Source: Lentisphaerota bacterium (GTDB taxonomy: Bacteria; Verrucomicrobiota; Lentisphaeria; Victivallales; UBA1829). From it: 35,242 nt of DNA. Positions 1 to 8,900 of this stretch are shown piece after piece. Made by a program: the position numbers and the translations under genes. The notes under the pieces were generated by a model. That model was not told the DNA's origin. It was given only the letters and a program-made list of their open reading frames with translations, and searched no databases. Location of the stretch: the NCBI GenBank assembly GCA_015061565.1, contig SUWI01000020.1:1-35242 (forward strand). Reading direction: 5' to 3'. Position 1 is the first letter of the stretch, and the number at the start of each line of letters is the position of its first letter.

Positions 1-706
1 TTTCTTTTGGATCGGCGTCTCTGAACAGGACCAAATATGCGGTCAGACGAATGGTTTCGCCTTCGGGGATCAGAACTTTATTGTAAGCGGGCAGACTGAT
101 TTTGTTCTTTCCCATGGCAGCGCCGTATTTCTGCTTTTCGTAATGAGACTGATCGGCAAAGACCGCGAAACCCTTTTTCCCGCTTTGATCAGTATAAATT
201 GCCGTGCCGTTGTCTTGCGATCTGAGAACATAGGATTTAGCCGGTTTGTAAAACAGAGTCAGTGAATCGATATAATTTTTCTGTTTTGATTTCCAGGTAA
301 GTTCGAATTTGAAAATATTGGTGCCGGGCAGCAGGGAATAACGCCGCTGCAGTTCGAAATGTTCATTTTCCAGAGCAAATTCCATGACCGGATTCTTGAG
401 GGTTATCGACTTCAAGCTGTTAAATCCGGCAGGGACATGGTCCTGCCCGTCGTTCTGATGGGGAACGGAATGGACATTCCATGCCCCGCAGGTGAAATAC
501 GCAGGGAAAATCTCTGTGACCAGGTAATTTTTATCGTTTTTGAATTTGACCTGATTGAACCGCAGACTGCGGGAATGAGTATCCAGATATCCTGCGGCGG
601 TTTGGTCGTAACACCACGGATTGATTTTCGGCAGATCACCTGCCGCGGTCAGAACGAACCCCCATGCGCAGAAAATAATGCTTGCCGATAAATTGATTCG
701 GGACAT
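1..706 (-). CDS. Secreted protein of unknown function, 3' end cut by the window edge
   Basis: The reading frame is open from an ATG at 706 to base 1, so at least 235 residues are present and the C-terminus is missing. A good Shine-Dalgarno sequence (AAGGAG at 719-714, 7 nt before the ATG) fixes the start. The first 22 or so residues (MSRINLSASIIFCAWGF...) form a signal peptide, so the product is exported. The rest is rich in aromatic and beta-strand-like segments (for example FELQRRYSLLPGTNIFKFEL), which would suit a beta-sandwich carbohydrate-binding or glycoside hydrolase N-terminal domain, but I recognise no family. It lies 30 nt behind a pseudopilin gene and is the last visible member of the operon regulator, pseudopilin, secreted protein. 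By analogy with the neighbouring pseudopilin-hydrolase pairs it is probably a glycan-active exoenzyme; that is inference. Confidence 0.75.
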   Translation of the reverse strand, partial: MSRINLSASIIFCAWGFVLTAAGDLPKINPWCYDQTAAGYLDTHSRSLRFNQVKFKNDKNYLVTEIFPAYFTCGAWNVHSVPHQNDGQDHVPAGFNSLKSITLKNPVMEFALENEHFELQRRYSLLPGTNIFKFELTWKSKQKNYIDSLTLFYKPAKSYVLRSQDNGTAIYTDQSGKKGFAVFADQSHYEKQKYGAAMGKNKISLPAYNKVLIPEGETIRLTAYLVLFRDADPKE

Positions 707-736
707 GTTTCAACTCCTTATCTTTTTTTCCGTTGG

Positions 737-1453
737 TTAATACCAGCCCTTTTCGTCACCCCAGTACCAGCCTTCCCAGGAAACTTTTTTGGCCCGCGGA
801 TATCTGGCTTTTCCCGCATGTCCGTCCACAAACAGATAATTCGCCTTGTTATCATGCGGGAAAGTCATTTGCGTTTTGTCATTGAAGGTCATGGACCAGT
901 TTTTTCCTTCGAAGACGTATGGCAGACCGCTGTAGGCGATATTTCGTCCTTTTTCGATGTAGGTCTTTTTCCCTTCTATGCACAAATTCAGTCCGCATCC
1001 CCAGCTGACGTTCCAGCTGGTGTAATAGGCTTTTTTGCTTTCCGCGGAAACGCAGAGCAGATACCGTTTCGCCCCTTTATTGAACTTAATGACATTGGTG
1101 GTTCCGGACGGCACCCCGCCGAAGTATCCCAGATATCCCAGATATCCTGCCCAATACTGGATATATCCGTCGGTCGGATACCGCTTCTTGCTGTAATTCG
1201 TTATGATATATTCCGCATTGTCATTGCTGTAACCGTTCAGAACCAGAAACAGCTGTTTGCGCATGCTCAGGCATTCCGTCGATCTGGCCGATTCCACCGC
1301 CTTGCGCAACGCCGGCAACAGCAAGGCTGCAAGAATGGCGATGATCGCGATCACCACGAGGAGCTCTATCAGCGTAAAAAGCCGATGCATTTTACACTTC
1401 AAACATGAAATATGAGATATGAAATACGAGTTGGCGGCAGTTTTCTTTTTCAT
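737..1453 (-). CDS. Prepilin-like (type II pseudopilin-type) protein with H-x9-DG motif
   Basis: This 238-residue protein has the type IV prepilin/pseudopilin N-terminal block [17 protein letters not shown] at about residues 26-42, one hydrophobic helix that both anchors and packs the pilin. The C-terminal part contains [12 protein letters not shown], the H-x9-DG motif common in Lentisphaerae and Planctomycetes pseudopilins. The residue before the F of the block is Leu rather than the Gly that prepilin peptidase normally needs, so processing is doubtful. The start has an AGGA ribosome site 6 nt upstream. Its ATG overlaps the stop of the upstream GntR-type regulator gene (ATGA at 1453-1450), which implies translational coupling, and a secreted protein gene follows 30 nt later. 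Known family role: subunits of secretion or adhesion pseudopili. The specific job here is unknown. Confidence 0.88.
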   Translation of the reverse strand: MKKKTAANSYFISHISCLKCKMHRLFTLIELLVVIAIIAILAALLLPALRKAVESARSTECLSMRKQLFLVLNGYSNDNAEYIITNYSKKRYPTDGYIQYWAGYLGYLGYFGGVPSGTTNVIKFNKGAKRYLLCVSAESKKAYYTSWNVSWGCGLNLCIEGKKTYIEKGRNIAYSGLPYVFEGKNWSMTFNDKTQMTFPHDNKANYLFVDGHAGKARYPRAKKVSWEGWYWGDEKGWY

Positions 1454-2598
1454 CTGGTTTTCCTTTCTTTTGGTTGCATATTTTTCATGGTTAGTCCGGG
1501 AGTAAATACCGGATTCAGACGGATGGTTTTCTCATGGACCACATGCGGAGAGCGGATCTGTTCCAGCAGCAGCCGGCAGCCTTCCAGATACGATTCCTTC
1601 ATGCGAATATGAAAACAGGTGAAATGATATTTGTCGGAATTCTGATGCTTTTCCCGGGTGTAATTCCCGATAATGCTGACGTCATCCGGGATCTTCAGTC
1701 CCAGCCGGTTCAGTGCTTCCGCCGTGCTGACTGCACGCCAGTTGTCGAAGCAGATGATCGCAGTCGGACGTCCGGACGAAGCAAACACCGGCTTGAGATA
1801 ATCCAGAAAATCGCGGGGCATCAGAGGAGATTCGTTATCCAATTCGCCGTCAGTGGCCTGCCGCATCCAGCAGATCTCCCATTCGGGACGGATCTCCAGT
1901 CCGGATTCGAGCATGGCCGAACGGTATCCTTTCAGGAATTCCATCGCCGGCCAGGTGCGGCATTCATCGGTAAGGAAAGCGATCCGGCGATGTCCCTGCC
2001 GGACCAGATATTTCACCGCACTTTCCCCGGCGGCGAATTTGCCGGATTCGATCCAGCTGCAGTGGAATTCCGGATCGATAAAATCGATCCCTGCACATGG
2101 ATACGGCCGGATATGCCGTTCATAAAATGCCTTCGGAACTTCTCCCTCGAAAAGAATGCCGTCCACCTTGCCTTGCCGCAGGATCTCCGGCGCCTGGCCG
2201 TCCAATCCGACATGTGCCATCTGGAAATCATAACCGTCCTGCCGCAGCAGAAAGGTCAGATTCTGGAAATAGGTCTCGGTATTGAGCTGAAAAGTCTTTT
2301 CGGAAAAAGGCGGGAAGGAAAGATAGAGGATGGTCTTGCTTTTCCGGCGGCCGGAACGTGGATGTTTACGCTGGAAACGCGGCACCACATACGTGCCGCT
2401 GCCATGGACCCGTTTCAGCAGACCTTCGGCTTCGAGATTGCCGATCGCGGCACGGACCGCATTCCGGCCGATCCCGTATTTGGCCATCAGCACGCTTTCG
2501 GACCAGATCGGCTTGCTTTCCGGCAGCAGACCGGCCACGATCTGGCGGCGCAGGTCGTCTTCCATCAGCGTATAGACATGATAGGTTTTCCGGGGCAT
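1450..2598 (-). CDS. GntR-type winged-helix regulator with LacI-like sugar-binding domain
   Basis: The 382-residue protein begins with a GntR winged helix-turn-helix (about residues 8-75, with the typical pattern [39 protein letters not shown]). A periplasmic-binding-protein-like effector domain of the LacI/GalR type follows (about residues 85-365, including [15 protein letters not shown] and [10 protein letters not shown]). Such hybrids are one-component sensors for sugars. It is the first gene of a leftward operon and is translationally coupled to the pseudopilin gene behind it, so it probably controls its own cassette. The start at 2598 has AAGGA 7 nt upstream. A dehydrogenase gene is divergent from it, and the shared intergenic region contains inverted repeats that could be its operator. 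The ligand cannot be read from the sequence. Confidence 0.88.
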   Translation of the reverse strand: MPRKTYHVYTLMEDDLRRQIVAGLLPESKPIWSESVLMAKYGIGRNAVRAAIGNLEAEGLLKRVHGSGTYVVPRFQRKHPRSGRRKSKTILYLSFPPFSEKTFQLNTETYFQNLTFLLRQDGYDFQMAHVGLDGQAPEILRQGKVDGILFEGEVPKAFYERHIRPYPCAGIDFIDPEFHCSWIESGKFAAGESAVKYLVRQGHRRIAFLTDECRTWPAMEFLKGYRSAMLESGLEIRPEWEICWMRQATDGELDNESPLMPRDFLDYLKPVFASSGRPTAIICFDNWRAVSTAEALNRLGLKIPDDVSIIGNYTREKHQNSDKYHFTCFHIRMKESYLEGCRLLLEQIRSPHVVHEKTIRLNPVFTPGLTMKNMQPKERKTR

Positions 2599-2628
2599 GG
2601 CTCCATCCTTTTTCCGAATATACAGTCA

Positions 2629-2656
2629 AATATACCGAAAATACCGGAAAAATCAA
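2629..2656 (-). promoter_or_regulatory. Sigma-70-like promoter of the regulator-pseudopilin operon
   Basis: On the minus strand TTGATT (2656-2651) is followed after 16 nt by TATATT (2634-2629). The predicted transcript starts about 25 nt before the regulator gene. The hexamers are close to consensus, but this is prediction from pattern only. Confidence 0.5.
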
Positions 2657-2708
2657 CTGTTTTGATACTTGATTTGACAATAAAGTCATTCCAATTCATT
2701 CCAATGAC
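2650..2708. promoter_or_regulatory. Candidate operator region with two inverted repeats
   Basis: Two inverted repeats sit between the divergent regulator and dehydrogenase genes. AAATCAA at 2650-2656 pairs with TTGATTT at 2669-2675 and overlaps the -35 box of the leftward promoter. GTCATT at 2685-2690 pairs with AATGAC at 2703-2708. GntR and LacI proteins bind such dyads, so one of them could be the site of the adjacent regulator. The arms are short and the assignment is tentative. Confidence 0.3.
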
Positions 2709-2734
2709 GGACGGAGGAAATCCGGACATCGAAG

Positions 2735-2763
2735 TTGCAAAAAGGGAAATCCCGGGTTATATT
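2735..2763 (+). promoter_or_regulatory. Sigma-70-like promoter of the dehydrogenase operon
   Basis: TTGCAA (2735-2740), a 17-nt spacer and TATATT (2758-2763) lie 28 nt before the dehydrogenase start codon. The spacer contains GGG-AAAT-CCC and a CCCGGG palindrome. Confidence 0.55.
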
Positions 2764-2791
2764 GTGCCGAAACCAGCAGAAAGGATGACTT

Positions 2792-3799
2792 ATGCACAAC
2801 GGAAAATTCGGATGCGCATTATGGGGCTGCGGCTGGGTCGCCAGCGGCCATATCAACGCTTATCTCAAAAATCCCGATTGCGAACTGATCGGACTCGGCA
2901 GCCGCCGCAGTGAAAGCGTCCAGGCGAAAATCGCCGAATTCGGGCTCGACGGCATTACGGTTTATCCGCGTTTCGAAGACCTGCTTAACGACAGCCGGGT
3001 CGATATCGTATCGATCTGCACACCCAACGATCTGCATGCGGAAGAAGCGGTCCTCGCCGCCAAAGCCGGCAAACAGATTTTTCTGGAAAAACCCGCGGCC
3101 GTTTCCGAAGAACAGCTGGACCGTCTGACCGCGGCATTGACGGAGTATCACACCAAAACCGTGATGGGTATGGTGCTGCGTTTCAATCCGCTCAGCCAAA
3201 TGCAGAAACGGCTGATCGCGGAAGGCGAACTGGGCAAAGTTTTCCTGACCAATGTGGATTACTGGTTCGGGCGGGAGCGCGGCTCGTGGATGCGCGAAGG
3301 CAAACGCACCGGCGGCGCTTTTGTGCTCGGAGGCTGTCACTCGGTCGATCTGGCGTGTTTCCTGCTCGGCTCGAAAATCACGGCGGTCCGCGGCGATGCC
3401 ATCCGGATCGGCGACTGGTATGACTATCCTCCGGCGGAGACTGCTCAAGTCCGGTTCGACAACGGCGCCAAAGGGGTGTTTTCCTGCTCGCTGACCGGGT
3501 TCACTCCCTACACCGCAAACATTCACATCATCGGCGAGGACGGCACGATCCTCAACGACCGTTTCTATCTGCGCCGGTTCCGGGAGCAGAAGGAATTTTT
3601 CACGGTGGACACCGGCGTGAAAAAGAGCGGCGACGTTTACAGCCATCCGTTCCCCGCGATCGTGGAACATTTCGTGAACTGTCTGAAGGAAGGCCGCGAT
3701 TCCGAGCACAACGTCGCCTCAGCGGTCAATTCCCACAAAGCCTGTTTTGCCATCTGCCGCAGCGCGGCTTGCGACGGACAATGGATCAATTTGAAATAG
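2792..3799 (+). CDS. Gfo/Idh/MocA family NAD(P)-dependent oxidoreductase
   Basis: The 335-residue protein has the family's two-domain layout. The N-terminal Rossmann fold carries the dinucleotide loop WGCGWVASGH (residues 11-20) and the signature E-K-P at residues 99-101, whose lysine is catalytic in relatives. The C-terminal alpha/beta domain has the GGCHSVDL segment at about 180-187, where the family places its active-site Asp and His. Enzymes of this family oxidise or reduce sugars, inositols and amino sugars in the cytoplasm. The ATG at 2792 has AAGGA a few bases upstream. It is divergent from a GntR-type regulator and forms a likely two-gene operon with a flavin reductase-like gene that begins 12 nt after its stop. 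Substrate unknown, probably a sugar derivative released by the neighbouring exoenzymes. Confidence 0.9.
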   Translation: MHNGKFGCALWGCGWVASGHINAYLKNPDCELIGLGSRRSESVQAKIAEFGLDGITVYPRFEDLLNDSRVDIVSICTPNDLHAEEAVLAAKAGKQIFLEKPAAVSEEQLDRLTAALTEYHTKTVMGMVLRFNPLSQMQKRLIAEGELGKVFLTNVDYWFGRERGSWMREGKRTGGAFVLGGCHSVDLACFLLGSKITAVRGDAIRIGDWYDYPPAETAQVRFDNGAKGVFSCSLTGFTPYTANIHIIGEDGTILNDRFYLRRFREQKEFFTVDTGVKKSGDVYSHPFPAIVEHFVNCLKEGRDSEHNVASAVNSHKACFAICRSAACDGQWINLK

Positions 3800-3811
3800 G
3801 AGGATATGAAC

Positions 3812-4372
3812 ATGCGCAAAAATTTCGGCGTCCAGACCTGGCTTTATCCGATGCCCGTGCTGATCATCGGCACTTACGATGAAAACGGCAAACCCGATGC
3901 GATGAACGCCGCCTGGGGCGGCATTCACGACACCAACCAGATCGGAGTCTGCATCGATCCCAGTCATAAGACCGCGAAAAACCTCCAGTTCCGCAAATAT
4001 TTCACGGTCAGCGTGGCCGATGCGGCGCATATTGCGGAATGCGATTATCTGGGACTGGTGTCCGGCAATCAGGAACCGGACAAGCTCGGCAAAGCCGGAC
4101 TGCACGCCCGCAAAGGCGAATTCGCCGATGCTCCGGTCATCGAAGAACTGCCCATGACCCTCGAATGCCGTCTGATCAGCTACGATGCCGAAAACGGCTG
4201 CACGGTCGGGGAGATCCTCAACATCAGCGCCGACGAACGGATCCTGGATGAAAACGGCAAGATCTCCGTGGAAAAACTCCAGCCGGTCACGTTCGATCCG
4301 GTTCATCACAAATACCTGAAACTGGGTGCGGTCGCCGGCACCGCTTTCAAGGACGGCCTGAAGCTGAAATAA
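3812..4372 (+). CDS. Flavin reductase-like (FMN-binding split-barrel) protein
   Basis: The 186-residue protein resembles the flavin reductase/flavoredoxin family. It has an early PVLIIGTYDENGKPDAMNAA segment, a later KYFTVSVADAAH region and GEILNISADERILDENG, a typical split-barrel FMN-binding layout. Relatives bind FMN and pass electrons from NAD(P)H or ferredoxin-type donors. I chose the second ATG (3812) because AGGAGG at 3798-3803 lies 8 nt before it but only 2 nt before the ATG at 3806. It is co-directional with and directly behind the Gfo/Idh/MocA dehydrogenase, so the two probably share a redox step on the same substrate. A strong intrinsic terminator ends the operon. Confidence 0.82.
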   Translation: MRKNFGVQTWLYPMPVLIIGTYDENGKPDAMNAAWGGIHDTNQIGVCIDPSHKTAKNLQFRKYFTVSVADAAHIAECDYLGLVSGNQEPDKLGKAGLHARKGEFADAPVIEELPMTLECRLISYDAENGCTVGEILNISADERILDENGKISVEKLQPVTFDPVHHKYLKLGAVAGTAFKDGLKLK

Positions 4373-4384
4373 GCTGTCGCGAAT

Positions 4385-4431
4385 AAAAAAAACGGTCTGC
4401 GCGCGGGATAAAGGCGGCAGACCGTTTTTTT
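4385..4431. terminator. Bidirectional Rho-independent terminator
   Basis: AACGGTCTGC (4391-4400) pairs perfectly with GCAGACCGTT (4417-4426). An A-run precedes and a T-run follows, so it can end both the rightward flavin reductase operon and the converging GH39-like gene, whose stop lies 15 nt away. Confidence 0.9.
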
Positions 4432-4445
4432 GATTTAAGGTTTTT

Positions 4446-5813
4446 TTACTTTTTGATCTTCACCAGCACGCAGGCGGAATTGGAAGACGAACTGAACCGG
4501 ATGGTTTTGCCCTTGATGACCACGTTTTCGAGCAGACACAACGGATGATCGCTGTCCAGCATTCTCACTTCGCATTTTTCCGGCGTCAGCGCGATATCCG
4601 TCTTGATCACGTAATCCATCTTGCCGGTCTTGAACGCGGAGATCAGCATTTCCTTGTTTCCTGCTTTATCCTGGCCGGCGAGTACTGAAACTTCTTTCTT
4701 CGGACTGACGGCTTCGAGGCGAACGGGATAACGGACGATGTCGCCGTAGGCTTTCAGTCCGTACCAGGACGGCGTGACGGCAGTGGTGCCGGTGCGGTAG
4801 CAGCCGAAGCCGCCGCCGACGCAGGTGTAATACGCGCCGTAAGTCAGCGGCGTATCCTGCCAGAGGATCATGACCGTGGTCAGGAATGCGGCACTGTCCA
4901 ATCCCTTCATTTCCTGTTCATACATGTGGAGTTTGTAATCGGAATCATTGCGGAGACGGTGCCAGTCGCCGGGGAAATAATGCCATTCGTTCAGATGGAT
5001 CTCGGCCTTGGGATAACCGTATTTGTCGAGCAGTTCGCGGACCATTGCAGGAGTTTCCTGGATCCAGCCGTAGGGATCGGCGGCGTAGCAGTGGTAGCTG
5101 TAGAAATCCAGCGGAGCCTTATTTTTCGCGCAGTTTCTGATGAAGTTTTCGGTGATGTCCGGCTGACTGTTGAATCCGCAATGCGCCGGTCCCCCGATCT
5201 TCAGGTGCGGGAACCGTTTCTTCAGCTCTTTGGCGACCTTCACATAGAAGGCGTTGTATTCGTCGACCGTGCCCAGCCACATCAGGTTTTTCGCATTGGG
5301 ATCCAGCTTTTTGTTGCCGCCGCATTCCGGCTCGTTCCAGATCTCCCAGTATTCGATCTTGTATTTGAACCCGTTCCACAATCCTTCCGTGTAGTGACGG
5401 ATGATGTTCGAGCAGATGTTGATCCATTTCTTCACATCGGACGGCGGGTTGATCTTGTATTTTTTGATCGAATGGTCGATGGATTCGCCGAGGCGGTAGA
5501 AGATCGGCGTATCCGCATCTTCGATACAGTTCCGGATATAGTCGTCGGTATAGCTGAAATCGTAGTTGCGGGGATCGTTCTCGTCAAGATGGAAGAGCGG
5601 GAAAATATGGCTGATGTCAACCAGGCGGCAGCCGGGGTTGGTAAGCGGAGCATCGTGCAGACGGGCGAATGCGAGATTGAGTTCGCGGAAGGATTTCCGG
5701 ATGTTGCTGCCGGCCATTTCACCGTGAATGTTGGGCGCCAGATTGCCGCCGTTGAGTTTGCGGATCTTCCCGGTCTTTTTCCCGGTATTCCAGGTGATCG
5801 TAACAGGGTCCAT
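4446..5813 (-). CDS. GH39-like (clan GH-A) glycosidase, beta-xylosidase type
   Basis: The 455-residue protein has the clan GH-A signatures. WEIWNEPE places the acid/base Glu at about residue 161, and IHLNEWHYF places the nucleophile Glu at about 276, a spacing that fits GH39 (xylosidase/iduronidase-like enzymes). The early FRELNLAFARLHDAPL strand and the beta-sandwich-like C-terminus (about 380-455) also fit. No signal peptide is evident, so it may act in the cytoplasm on imported oligosaccharides. The ATG at 5813 is preceded by GGGAG at a 10-nt distance; a longer frame back to 5840 would need a TTG start and lacks a ribosome site. It is a single-gene unit with its own promoter and a tandem AraC-type operator. 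Substrate could be xylosides, uronides or related host glycans. Confidence 0.82.
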   Translation of the reverse strand: MDPVTITWNTGKKTGKIRKLNGGNLAPNIHGEMAGSNIRKSFRELNLAFARLHDAPLTNPGCRLVDISHIFPLFHLDENDPRNYDFSYTDDYIRNCIEDADTPIFYRLGESIDHSIKKYKINPPSDVKKWINICSNIIRHYTEGLWNGFKYKIEYWEIWNEPECGGNKKLDPNAKNLMWLGTVDEYNAFYVKVAKELKKRFPHLKIGGPAHCGFNSQPDITENFIRNCAKNKAPLDFYSYHCYAADPYGWIQETPAMVRELLDKYGYPKAEIHLNEWHYFPGDWHRLRNDSDYKLHMYEQEMKGLDSAAFLTTVMILWQDTPLTYGAYYTCVGGGFGCYRTGTTAVTPSWYGLKAYGDIVRYPVRLEAVSPKKEVSVLAGQDKAGNKEMLISAFKTGKMDYVIKTDIALTPEKCEVRMLDSDHPLCLLENVVIKGKTIRFSSSSNSACVLVKIKK

Positions 5814-5870
5814 GATGAATTTTCTCCCTTTCAGTTTCAATATCTTGAATGTTTTTGTTGTCTCGGCAAT

Positions 5871-5898
5871 AATATAAATCTTTTTTCCGCTGTGTCAA
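5871..5898 (-). promoter_or_regulatory. Promoter of the GH39-like gene
   Basis: On the minus strand TTGACA (5898-5893) is separated by 16 nt from TATATT (5876-5871). The proximal TGCACAAAA repeat lies 5 nt upstream of the -35 box, as at two other promoters in this window. Confidence 0.7.
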
Positions 5899-5903
5899 TG
5901 TCG

Positions 5904-5935
5904 TTTTGTGCAAATCTGAGTTGAGGTTTTGTGCA
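5904..5935 (-). promoter_or_regulatory. Tandem TGCACAAAA operator (AraC-type) of the GH39-like gene
   Basis: Two exact direct copies of TGCACAAAA (5912-5904 and 5935-5927, minus strand) lie 23 bp apart. The proximal copy is 5 nt upstream of the -35 hexamer. Direct repeats about two helical turns apart next to -35 are typical of AraC-family activators; the AraC-family gene at 19781 is the likely partner. Confidence 0.65.
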
Positions 5936-5950
5936 GGGAAACTGTTTCCC
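5936..5950 (-). terminator. Short perfect hairpin after the GH71/99-like gene
   Basis: GGGAAA and TTTCCC pair around a 3-nt loop, 10 nt after the stop codon. No T-run follows, so termination would be weak; it may only protect the 3' end. The 146-nt gap to the next gene otherwise holds the GH39 promoter and operator. Confidence 0.3.
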
Positions 5951-5959
5951 GAAACCGGT

Positions 5960-8900
5960 TCATTTCCGGATGATCCGTTCCAGTCTGATTTCAGAGAAAA
6001 CCAGCGGTTTTTCCGCGGAAACTGCGCCCATCGGGATGACGATCAGCTGGAATTGCCGGGTGCCGGGCCAGAAAAAGCCCGCGGTCGGCTGGCCCTCGGC
6101 TATGCCTTTCAGGCGTCCGCTGAAAGTGACTTCCTTGCCGGCCTGGGCAAAAACCGCACCGGTCCAGTTGTAAGTGGGCCCTTCGCAATGTTCCCGGACC
6201 AGACTGCCCGCTTTTGCCGCACAGGGCGCGCCCTGTTTCAAGGTGATGGTCCCTTCGCCGATGCTTTTGACGGCTGCCAGCATCCGGTTCGGTTTATCGG
6301 TCCCCATGCTGTTTGCATTGAATGCCATAAATCCGGTCGTTTTCCATCCGGATACATTTTTGACCCGGATAATCGAATCACCTTTTTTCACATCCTGAAG
6401 CAGTTCGGTTTCCGTGCCGGGGATGGAATAGACCTGACGGGCGGATATACCCGCTACGGCGGCTCCGATGTAGACGGGATAGGATTTTCCGCTCAAATTT
6501 TTCATTTTGAGCGTAAAAACGTATTCCGCATCAGGATCGGCGGCAAAGCGTTTTCTGGACAGCACGGCCGTCGGTTTCGTCAGAGTCAGACCGTCTTTTC
6601 CGGCGGACAGACCGCTGTATTCGGAAACGTCGGTTTTCAGCAGGGTTTCCGTGATTGTTTTCCGTTCATACGGATTTTTCTTCCGCGCGGCCGGCTGTTC
6701 ATTCAAAAATTCTTCGGGAGCCAGATTGCGGCCGTAGATCCGGATATTGCAAATATCGCCTTTGAAATGTTCGATCGGATCCCAGACCCATTTATTCGAG
6801 GCGCCGACGAGGAGATGATTGATCCAGTCATGGGCACGGACCGGAGGACTGTCGGCTTCATTTTCAAGTTTTCCGTCAATGTAAAGCTGCAGTTTCCGGC
6901 AGTCATACACCACGGCGATCCGCGTCCATTTTCCGGCTTCGAGCCGGGTGGTCGATTTGATCCGGGAAACAAACTTTTTCTTCGGGGCGGTGCCGCCCTG
7001 CCCTTCGGTTTCCGCTCCGCGGGCCGCCTGGACCGTTCCGTCCGGAAGGATTTTCACTGAGATCTGATTGTTGCCGCTGCCCAGCAGTCCCATGGTCTTA
7101 CCGAGTTCGGCGGGACGGACTTTCAGCTCATACGTTGAGGCGCCGGGAAAAGCGGTGCTTCCCATGATCGTGACATGGTCTTTGCCGGAAAAGCGCAGGA
7201 AACCGCGTCCGTCCGGGTCGCGTTTGAAGATGCTGAAAGGCTGTTCCGGATTTTTGACCGACACTCCGCCGTTGTGGTAGTAATTGTATCCGGTATACCC
7301 CAGATGGCCTCCGCCGTAACCCGAACCGTTGATGGATCCGTTATGCATGTATCCGGACACGTCAAGCAGGAGCTTCTGATGATCTTCGCTGCAGGGATAA
7401 TGGAAAAACGGGACGCGCGCGCCTTCGATCCGGAAATCCCGGATGCTGCCGTCATTCAGGAGGATCGGGACGGTAACTTCCGCAGCCCGCGAACCGTCGG
7501 CCTCCCAGATCGGCAGGCTCTGCCATTTCAGCCCGTCGCGGTTCTCCATTTCGAGGTGATACCAGTGGAGCGCCTGTCCGGGAGCGGGCGTATTCAGCGC
7601 CAGTTCATTGGAAAGAAATCCGCGCTGGTTGCCGGTGAAATAAAATTCCAATCCGTCGCGTTTGAACCCGTGCCGCAGATATCCGTTCTGCCTGTCCTTG
7701 CCCCAGGTCGGAACCCGCTTGCCGGCAAATACCGAGATCCCGTGTTCCGGAATGGAGGTCCCGCCGGGACCGTTTCCGTTCAGGGTCCAGTAATCCGAAC
7801 CCTGCGTTTTCAGCGCATTCCGGGTCGACCGCGCCCAGTACATCCGGTAAGAGCGGATGCTCGGGGAAATCACGGTCATCGGATTGAAATTCATCTTATA
7901 ATTTTTCCCGTTCCAGGTGTAGTTCAGTCTGGGAACCACGCCCCGTTCCCCGGCGTAATTCGCGGACGGCACTGAAAAACGTTCCGCGCGGAATTCATCC
8001 AGAACCAGTTTTTTCGGCGGGAACCGGCGAAGGATTTCACCTGCGGTATTGCAGAGATCGAGCTGAATGATGACTTCTTTTTTATCCGACTCGATGGGGA
8101 AGCCCATGACCTCGAAGTCCAGGTTCTGGCGTCCCAGCAGGATCTGGATGTGGTTGGTGACCACCAGTTCGGGGGTCTTCATGGCGGGAAACGGTTTGCC
8201 GCGCCATTTCGCGATCCGGTACTGCATGTAGCGCAGCATGAAATCCTCCCGTTCATAGCACGGGAAAATCAGCGAGTTTTCGTAATGGTCGAAAAGATTG
8301 GTGATCTGAATCGAATCCGGCTCGGTTTTCAGCCAGATATCGAAACTTTTCCGGTAGTTGCTGCTCAGATCGACTTCCAGCCCGCCCATGTGGAAATGAC
8401 AGGTATAGGTGCTGTGGACCCCGCCGTCGAAGATCTTCTGCGGGAACTCCTTCTTCATCAGCCGGACCAGCATTTCAGCCGCGGTCTGCTGATTCTTCAA
8501 TCCCTTGCCGCCGTAATTGGTAACGCCATCGAATACCGGCAGATATCGCCGCATTTTTTCCTCTTTGCCCATCCGGCAGGTCAGGTAAACGAACGGAACG
8601 TCGAACGTCTTGTCCAGCCCGTCGAAAATCATTTTCCATTGTTCGGGCTGATATTTGCCCGGGTTGTAAATCACGATCACCGGCCGGTTTCCCACCCGCA
8701 GGACGTTGGGATGGGATTTCAGCTCTTCCCGGATTTTTCCGAGAATTTTTTTCAGGTTCTCCAGAGTCTTTTCCGGGGTCTTGGAATAGCACCCGAAAAA
8801 CAGGGCCAGTTTGATTTTGGAACCGAGGGCCTTCGCTTCGTTCAGCATGGTCCGGTAAGTTTCCAGCCAGCCCGCGGGCTCATTGACTTCCACCTGCAGG

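Noticed and set aside
1534-2913. Plus-strand 459-codon frame opposite the GntR-type regulator
   Set aside because: It is antisense to a clear regulator gene, has no ribosome site and its protein has no recognisable features; codon structure on the other strand explains it.
5906-7060. Plus-strand 384-codon frame opposite the GH71/99-like gene
   Set aside because: It begins inside the AraC-type operator, lacks a ribosome site and runs antisense to a clear secreted protein gene.
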